Assembly: GCA_039810005.1 (NCBI GenBank) | Contig: JBDHWD010000031.1 | Span: forward strand, 1 to 29,149 | Source of the DNA: JAMLIA01 sp039810005 | GTDB taxonomy: Bacteria; Chloroflexota; Chloroflexia; Thermomicrobiales; CFX8 | Direction: 5' to 3' | Length of the DNA: 29,149 nt | Part shown: positions 25,247 to 29,149 of the stretch, piece after piece | How the letters are laid out: each line of letters begins with the position of its first letter | Numbering within the stretch: the first letter of the stretch is position 1 | The notes under the pieces: model-generated | Databases searched by the model: none | What the model was told of the DNA's origin: nothing | Seen by the model: the letters and a program-made list of their open reading frames with translations, nothing else | Position numbers and translations under genes: made by a program

Positions 25247-26260
25247 CTACCGCTCCCGCACCAGTGGCAGCGTGCTGCAGTGGATGCCGCCGCCGTTCTT
25301 GCGGATTTCGCTGTAGTCGATCTCGATTGACTCAACGCCGGCGGCCTGCAGGCGCTCGCGGGTGCGCGGGCAGCCCTCGGAGATGAGGACGCGGCCCGGG
25401 CGGACGGCCAGACAGTTGACGGCGTGGCCTTCGCTCGGCCAGACGTGGATCGTCTGGATGCCGAGCTGCTTGAGCTCGTCGAGGAACCAGTAGGGCAGCC
25501 GCGCCATGTTGATCAGTGCCTTGTCGTGATCGACCATGACGATCGCACCGTCGATGTGCAGGGCGTGGCCGGTCAGCGGCACGCGGATCAGGCGCGTGTC
25601 GGTCACCCGCAGGACATCCTCCAGCTGGCGTGCGCCCTCCTCGTTCTGGCGGAACGACAGCCCGATCGCGGCGACCTTTGGCGTCAGGAAGCAGAACGAC
25701 CCGCCCTCGACGAGGCCGGTGCCGTGGATCGTCCGCAGAATCGGCATACCCAGCCCGGCGATGACCTGCGTGATATACGACTCCTCGCCGCGCCGACCGT
25801 AGCCGCGCTCGACGCCGACCGGTCCCATCCGGCAGATGATCGCGCCGCCATCGACGGCAATCGCCTGATCGCGGGTGAAGACCGCCTTGACGTCGCCCAT
25901 TGAGCCGCCGACATCGACGATCTGCACGCCCTCGGCCTCCAGCGCCGCCCGCAGTGCGTCGTGCTGGCGCTGCATCAGCGCGATGTCCGGGCCGCGCTCG
26001 TCGCGCCAGTACCACTGCTCGCGATCGTCGATCAGCGCCTCGATCGTGTCGTCGTACTTGTCCGGGTCGATCGTTGCCATCTCATCGCCGGGACGATGCA
26101 ACGCCACCAACTTCAGCTGGCCGACATCGTTCGCGACGCCCCACTGACGCCCCCACACCCGCTCCTGCATCGCCGCGTCCTCAAACGCCGGCTCCGGCCG
26201 CGGCGGAATGCGCTCCAGCACAACGTGGTAATACGCCTCACTGTTGCGAATTTCTGACAT
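25247..26260 (-). CDS. Arginine deiminase/dimethylargininase-like amidinohydrolase
   Basis: 337-aa member of the guanidine-modifying enzyme superfamily (five-bladed alpha/beta propeller). Catalytic signatures: VFTRD (127-131), Glu185 in VEGGSF, His235-x-Asp237 in ALHIDG, and nucleophile Cys328 in NGGGIHCSTLPL. These enzymes attack a guanidinium carbon through a Cys thiouronium intermediate; arginine, methylated arginine or another guanidine or amidino compound could be the substrate. Start ATG 26260 has a strong GGAAGGAG 6 nt upstream. The gene is bracketed on both sides by palindromic repeat units and is followed by no arginine-catabolic gene (no carbamate kinase or ornithine transcarbamylase here). 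Confidence 0.9.
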   Translation of the reverse strand: MSEIRNSEAYYHVVLERIPPRPEPAFEDAAMQERVWGRQWGVANDVGQLKLVALHRPGDEMATIDPDKYDDTIEALIDDREQWYWRDERGPDIALMQRQHDALRAALEAEGVQIVDVGGSMGDVKAVFTRDQAIAVDGGAIICRMGPVGVERGYGRRGEESYITQVIAGLGMPILRTIHGTGLVEGGSFCFLTPKVAAIGLSFRQNEEGARQLEDVLRVTDTRLIRVPLTGHALHIDGAIVMVDHDKALINMARLPYWFLDELKQLGIQTIHVWPSEGHAVNCLAVRPGRVLISEGCPRTRERLQAAGVESIEIDYSEIRKNGGGIHCSTLPLVRER

Positions 26261-26297
26261 GATGTGCTCCTTCCCACGAGGGAGAGGTTAGCACGAA

Positions 26298-26526
26298 CGG
26301 CCCTCACCCCCGGCCCCTCTCCCAACGTTGGGAGAGGGGTGCCATCAGGCTGGCGACGTGACTGCCGTGTTGAATTGTTGGCGTCGGTCGATTGGCCGAG
26401 CGTCGGAACAACGTGTCATCAGGCTGGCGAAGTGCCTGCCGTGTTGAAGGAGTTAGCCGCCGGCAGCCAACTCGCCAGGGTCATGACACCCCCTCTCCCC
26501 ACGGGAGAGGGGGCAGGGGGGTGAGG
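26298..26526. repeat. Composite palindromic repeat unit 2
   Basis: Outer arms again face outward: CCCTCACCCC at 26301 and GGGGTGAGG ending at 26526. The left arm contains a perfect 26-bp palindrome (26314-26339) centred on CAACGTTG. The right arm contains CCCTCTCCCC/GGGAGAGGG (26491-26512). Between the arms lies an imperfect 32-bp direct repeat (26343-26374 and 26417-26448, two mismatches). The right arm encodes the C-terminus of the FAD monooxygenase. Confidence 0.85.
26343..26448. repeat. Two-copy imperfect 32-bp direct repeat
   Basis: CATCAGGCTGGCGA begins both copies (26343-26374; 26417-26448), which end CTGCCGTGTTGAA; only two of 32 positions differ. The copies are 74 bp apart start to start, inside repeat unit 2. 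A relic of this sequence (GGCTGTCGTGTTGA) occurs inside unit 3 near 28251, so it belongs to the element core. Confidence 0.75.
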
Positions 26527-28160
26527 TCCCCCCGCAACCGCCCCACCAACGCCTCCACATCCCCCGGCAGCGCATCCCCGCGCCACGCGACATGCCGATC
26601 CGGCCGCGAGATCAACAGCGACGTGCGATACACCGGCCCGGCTTCTACACTCGTTATGTCGATCAGCTTCAATGGGAGACCGCGCGACGCAGCGGCGGAC
26701 AGCAGCGGTGCCATATCAACCGCCGGATCGAGGCGCAGGAGTGCGTAGTCGTCGCCGTGCGCGTCGTAGAGCGAGCGGCCGTCGGCGAGCCAGACGTGCG
26801 GAGTGCGGCAGCCGGGGACGGTCGACGGCGCGAAGCTGCCCATCGTGTAGGGCGGGTGCGCCTCGCCGTCCGGCTCGATCAGCGGCGAGTCATCGTAGTA
26901 ATAACCGAAATTCAGACCGGCGGCGGCGTATTGCTGGACGTTCAGCTCCCAGGTTGCTCTGCCCAGCTCGGCTCGTGCTGCCTCGCCGGCCGGGGTGTCG
27001 TCCTCAATCTCCTGCGGAACGGCGCGGCGCTGCTTCGCCATCGCGTGGGCGTGGTTCATCGCGAAATGTGACACCTGCTCGGTGATCGGCAGCCGCTCGC
27101 GCTCGTAGGCGTCGAGGATCGCCGGAGCGCCCCAGCCCGCCACCCGCGCCGCCAGCAGCCAGGCCAGATTCTCGGCATCGGCCAGACCGGCGTTCATGCC
27201 GTAGCCGGCATAGGGCACCCACAGGTGGGCCGCGTCGCCGCAGATGAAGACGCGACGGTCGCGGAACCTGTCCGCCACCAGCCGCCGACCGTACCAGTCC
27301 TCGCGCGAGATGACCTCGTAGGTGAAGTCCGGGCCGACGCCGAGGATCTGGCGGATCGCCCAGTCGCGATCAACGCTGTCGAAATCCGGCTCGTTGTCGC
27401 GCAGGTAGTTGTGCAGCAACCACGTCTCGCGACCGTCAATCGCGTAGACCGTGCCGCTGCGCCGTGGGTTCAGCGAGATGTTGCCCCACGCCGGCGTGCC
27501 GCCCTGCAGCGCCAGCAGACGCGGCGCGCGGATGTAGCTGGACTGCACGCGCTGGACGACGGCATCGCCGACCAGTCGCGCGCTGATCTGATGCCGCACA
27601 GTCGAGCGGCCGCCGTCGCAGCCGACGAGATACGCGCCGGCGAGTCGCAGTTCCGCGCCGCTCGTCAGATCGCGGGCGGTCGCGCTGACGCCGTCGTCGG
27701 TCTGCGTCACCGTCTCCAGCGCGACGCGGTTGAGGATCGTCAGGCCATCCAGCTGCCGGGCGGCGTTGAACAGGATCGGCTCCAGGTAGATCTGGTTGAT
27801 GCGGTGCGGCGGCTCCGGCGTCGGCCAGTCGGTATCCGCGCCCGGCTCGCCGCGCCGACGCCCGGCCGGCGACGGCAGGACGATGCGCGTCAGCTCGCGG
27901 CCGGTGAAGGTCGTGCGGAAGGCGATGTCGTGCGGGAAGTCGTCCGGCAGACCGGCGGCGCGCAGCTCGCTCGCCAGCCCCAGCCGCCGGAACAGCTCCA
28001 TCGAGCGCGCCGCGACGTGGTTGCACTTCACACTCGGCGGCTCGCCAGCCTCGCGCTGCTCGACCAGCACCACCCGCACGCCGCGCCGCACCAGATCCAT
28101 CGCCAGCGTCAGCCCCACCGGCCCGCCCCCGGCTATCAGCACATCTGCCTCGTGCGCCAT
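26481..28160 (-). CDS. FAD-dependent aromatic-type monooxygenase (PHBH fold)
   Basis: 559 aa of the class A flavoprotein hydroxylase family, which uses FAD and NAD(P)H to hydroxylate aromatic or polyketide-like substrates. Motifs: dinucleotide-binding GGGPVG (11-16), the DG motif CDGGRSTVRH, and the GD motif FICGDAAHLWVPYAGYGMNAGLADAENLAW, followed by a C-terminal thioredoxin-like domain as in MhpA-type enzymes. Start ATG 28160 has GAGG 8 nt upstream; the longer open frame runs into repeat DNA and is rejected. The last ~15 residues (DLTPLPPLPWGEGVS) and the stop lie inside repeat unit 2, so the native C-terminus was replaced or extended by the repeat. The substrate is unknown. Confidence 0.92.
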   Translation of the reverse strand: MAHEADVLIAGGGPVGLTLAMDLVRRGVRVVLVEQREAGEPPSVKCNHVAARSMELFRRLGLASELRAAGLPDDFPHDIAFRTTFTGRELTRIVLPSPAGRRRGEPGADTDWPTPEPPHRINQIYLEPILFNAARQLDGLTILNRVALETVTQTDDGVSATARDLTSGAELRLAGAYLVGCDGGRSTVRHQISARLVGDAVVQRVQSSYIRAPRLLALQGGTPAWGNISLNPRRSGTVYAIDGRETWLLHNYLRDNEPDFDSVDRDWAIRQILGVGPDFTYEVISREDWYGRRLVADRFRDRRVFICGDAAHLWVPYAGYGMNAGLADAENLAWLLAARVAGWGAPAILDAYERERLPITEQVSHFAMNHAHAMAKQRRAVPQEIEDDTPAGEAARAELGRATWELNVQQYAAAGLNFGYYYDDSPLIEPDGEAHPPYTMGSFAPSTVPGCRTPHVWLADGRSLYDAHGDDYALLRLDPAVDMAPLLSAAASRGLPLKLIDITSVEAGPVYRTSLLISRPDRHVAWRGDALPGDVEALVGRLRGDLTPLPPLPWGEGVS

Positions 28161-28190
28161 CCGCCCCGCCTCTCGTGTGGTGACACTATA

Positions 28191-28380
28191 ACCCCACCCC
28201 CCGGCCCCCTCCCCTTCGAAGGGAGGGGGTGTCGTGGGATTGGTGGGGGTGGCTGTCGTGTTGAGACTGGCCTCAGCACGAAAAGCGGAGTGCTCATGGC
28301 AACTCCCTTGAATCGGCACCCAACCTGCCTGGTTGATGACACCCCCTCCCTTCGAAGGGGAGGGGGCCGGGGGGTGGGGT
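28191..28380. repeat. MITE-like element with 43-bp perfect terminal inverted repeats (unit 3)
   Basis: 28191-28233 and 28338-28380 are exact 43-bp reverse complements, and the match ends sharply on both sides. Each arm holds its own small palindrome around TTCGAA. The 104-bp core carries no gene. No clear target-site duplication is seen directly outside the arms. Family resemblance: the arm tips read ACCCCACCCC rather than CCTCACCCC of units 1 and 2. Confidence 0.88.
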
Positions 28381-28382
28381 CC

Positions 28383-28466
28383 CACGGCACCCAAACGCCG
28401 TCGCGCTGGACACCCCCTCTCCTCCGACGAGAGGGCGGGTGCCCTCCGGGCGGCGGGGTGACGTCC
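28383..28466. repeat. Single copy of the palindromic repeat family
   Basis: Matches the right arm of unit 1 over ~80 bp, including the lead-in (CACCCAAAC..., GGACACC), the CTCTCC/GGAGAG-type hairpin, and the tail GCGGGTGCCCTCCGGGCGGC. It stands alone next to unit 3. Together with the terminator at 28487-28504 it accounts for the rest of the 407-bp gene-free stretch 28161-28567. Confidence 0.8.
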
Positions 28467-28486
28467 CCCGCATACACAAAGAAGGA

Positions 28487-28504
28487 CCCCTGGTTTCCCA
28501 GGGG
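28487..28504 (-). terminator. Intrinsic terminator of the secreted-protein gene
   Basis: CCCCTGG and CCAGGGG form a 7-bp stem with a 4-nt loop, extended by two more G-C pairs after one mismatch. Read on the minus strand it is followed by TCCTTCTTTGTGT, a U-rich tract. It lies 64 bp after the stop of the minus-strand gene ending at 28568. Confidence 0.65.
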
Positions 28505-28567
28505 CCCCTCCAGAGCGTTGCCAGTCAGATCACAAGATCAGCTGACGATCACCCTTATTGTGCAGGA

Positions 28568-29149
28568 CTAGACTTGCGGGCCCTCTTCACCGAAGAAGAA
28601 GAGGCAGGAGCCGTTCCAGTCCTGGAACGCGCGGAACTGGCCGCACGGGTTGTAGCTGTTCCAGATGACCGAGCCGTCGCCGTCGACCTGGTAGTCGACG
28701 TTGCCGGTGGTGCCGACGTACGGCAGGTTGCCAACCGTGATGACCGAGCCGTAGTAGCCGTTCGGCAGGTTGTGCTGCGTCATGGTGTACGCAATGCCGA
28801 TCGACTGCGCCGGGACGATCAGGGTCGACACGCCGAAGTTGTCAGCCTGGAAGCCAGACTGGTTCAGCCAGTAGACCGCGATCGAGTTCTGGATCGGCAG
28901 CGGGTTCAGCAGGGTGATACCAGAGGTAGCGCCCATGCCCGTGGCCGGGTTGCCCTTCTGCACCAGCGGGTTGGTCTGAACGAAGCTCAGATTCGCCGTG
29001 GCGTTGTAGGTCATGGCCTGGCCGACGTTGTTGTCGTTGCCGAAGTACTTGACGGCGTCAACCGACGCCGCGACCGGCGCGTCCGAGAGGATCAGCGCAC
29101 CAGCGACCTGATCGTACATCGGGTTCTGCTGGTTCTGGTCCTGCGACGG
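28568..29149 (-). CDS. Probable secreted/surface protein, 5' partial
   Basis: The frame is open to the right edge (ten more codons upstream of the first visible ATG at 29119, reading PSQDQNQQNP), so the gene starts outside the window. The visible ~193 residues are rich in Asn, Gly, Tyr, Gln and beta-strand-like stretches, poor in Lys and Arg, and end with two Cys (NPCGQFRAFQDWNGSC) that could form a disulfide. This composition suggests an exported, beta-rich protein. I recognise no family. A strong terminator follows. Confidence 0.8.
   Translation of the reverse strand, partial: PSQDQNQQNPMYDQVAGALILSDAPVAASVDAVKYFGNDNNVGQAMTYNATANLSFVQTNPLVQKGNPATGMGATSGITLLNPLPIQNSIAVYWLNQSGFQADNFGVSTLIVPAQSIGIAYTMTQHNLPNGYYGSVITVGNLPYVGTTGNVDYQVDGDGSVIWNSYNPCGQFRAFQDWNGSCLFFFGEEGPQV

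Noticed and set aside
28161..28394. 78-residue N-terminal extension of the FAD monooxygenase
   Set aside because: It is translated repeat element; ATG 28160 with its own ribosome binding site begins directly before the FAD-binding motif.
27225..28571. 448-aa plus-strand frame over the FAD monooxygenase and repeats
   Set aside because: Mirror of the monooxygenase frame running on into repeat DNA; no motif.

Overview
The window is bacterial chromosomal DNA: GC-rich, densely coding, with frequent GTG and TTG starts and Shine-Dalgarno sites of the AAGGAGG type. The gene mix (rpsP-khpA-rimM, a SufR-like regulator beside mnmA, a PBP2a-like transpeptidase, small YtxH-type envelope proteins, tandem CapA-like proteins, GC-rich palindromic intergenic repeats) fits a Chloroflexota bacterium, perhaps of the Thermomicrobia/Sphaerobacter type. 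That assignment is inference. I see no rRNA, tRNA, CRISPR array, phage gene or transposase.

Layout. 1-2326 (+): the end of a two-domain rhodanese and a large helical protein of unknown function. 2331-3702 (-): the operon rpsP-khpA-rimM with a perfect 12-bp stem between rpsP and khpA. 4005-9189 (+): the most unusual block. It holds a degenerate PEP-synthase-type ATP-grasp protein, then a promoter with a perfect palindrome in its spacer, then an intact ATP-grasp subunit, a separate protein carrying the phospho-histidine swivelling domain, and a 14-TM DHA2-type exporter that overlaps it. This reads as a split dikinase/phosphotransferase (like rifampin phosphotransferase or phenylphosphate synthase) coupled to an efflux pump. 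9401-9817 (+): a VOC/glyoxalase protein. 9825-16520 (-): a PBP2a-like transpeptidase, an amidase with a tiny GatC/AtzG-like partner, and a CLC channel with its MarR regulator. 16603-18251 (-): a NERD-domain protein and a SufR-like Fe-S repressor. 18400-20902 (+): mnmA with an N-terminal extension, then three small membrane proteins. 20944-25007 (+): a class C beta-lactamase-type serine hydrolase and two tandem CapA-like metallophosphatases. 25247-28160 (-): an arginine deiminase-like amidinohydrolase and a PHBH-type FAD monooxygenase. 28568-29149 (-): the end of a probable secreted protein.

From 25 kb onward the intergenic spaces are filled by one GC-rich palindromic repeat family arranged as outward-facing inverted pairs (perfect arms of 36 bp and 43 bp). 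One copy supplies the last ~15 codons and stop of the FAD monooxygenase. Several start codons were reassigned from Shine-Dalgarno spacing (khpA, the NERD protein, the second CapA, the VOC protein, the PEP-utilizing protein, the AtzG-like protein, the monooxygenase).
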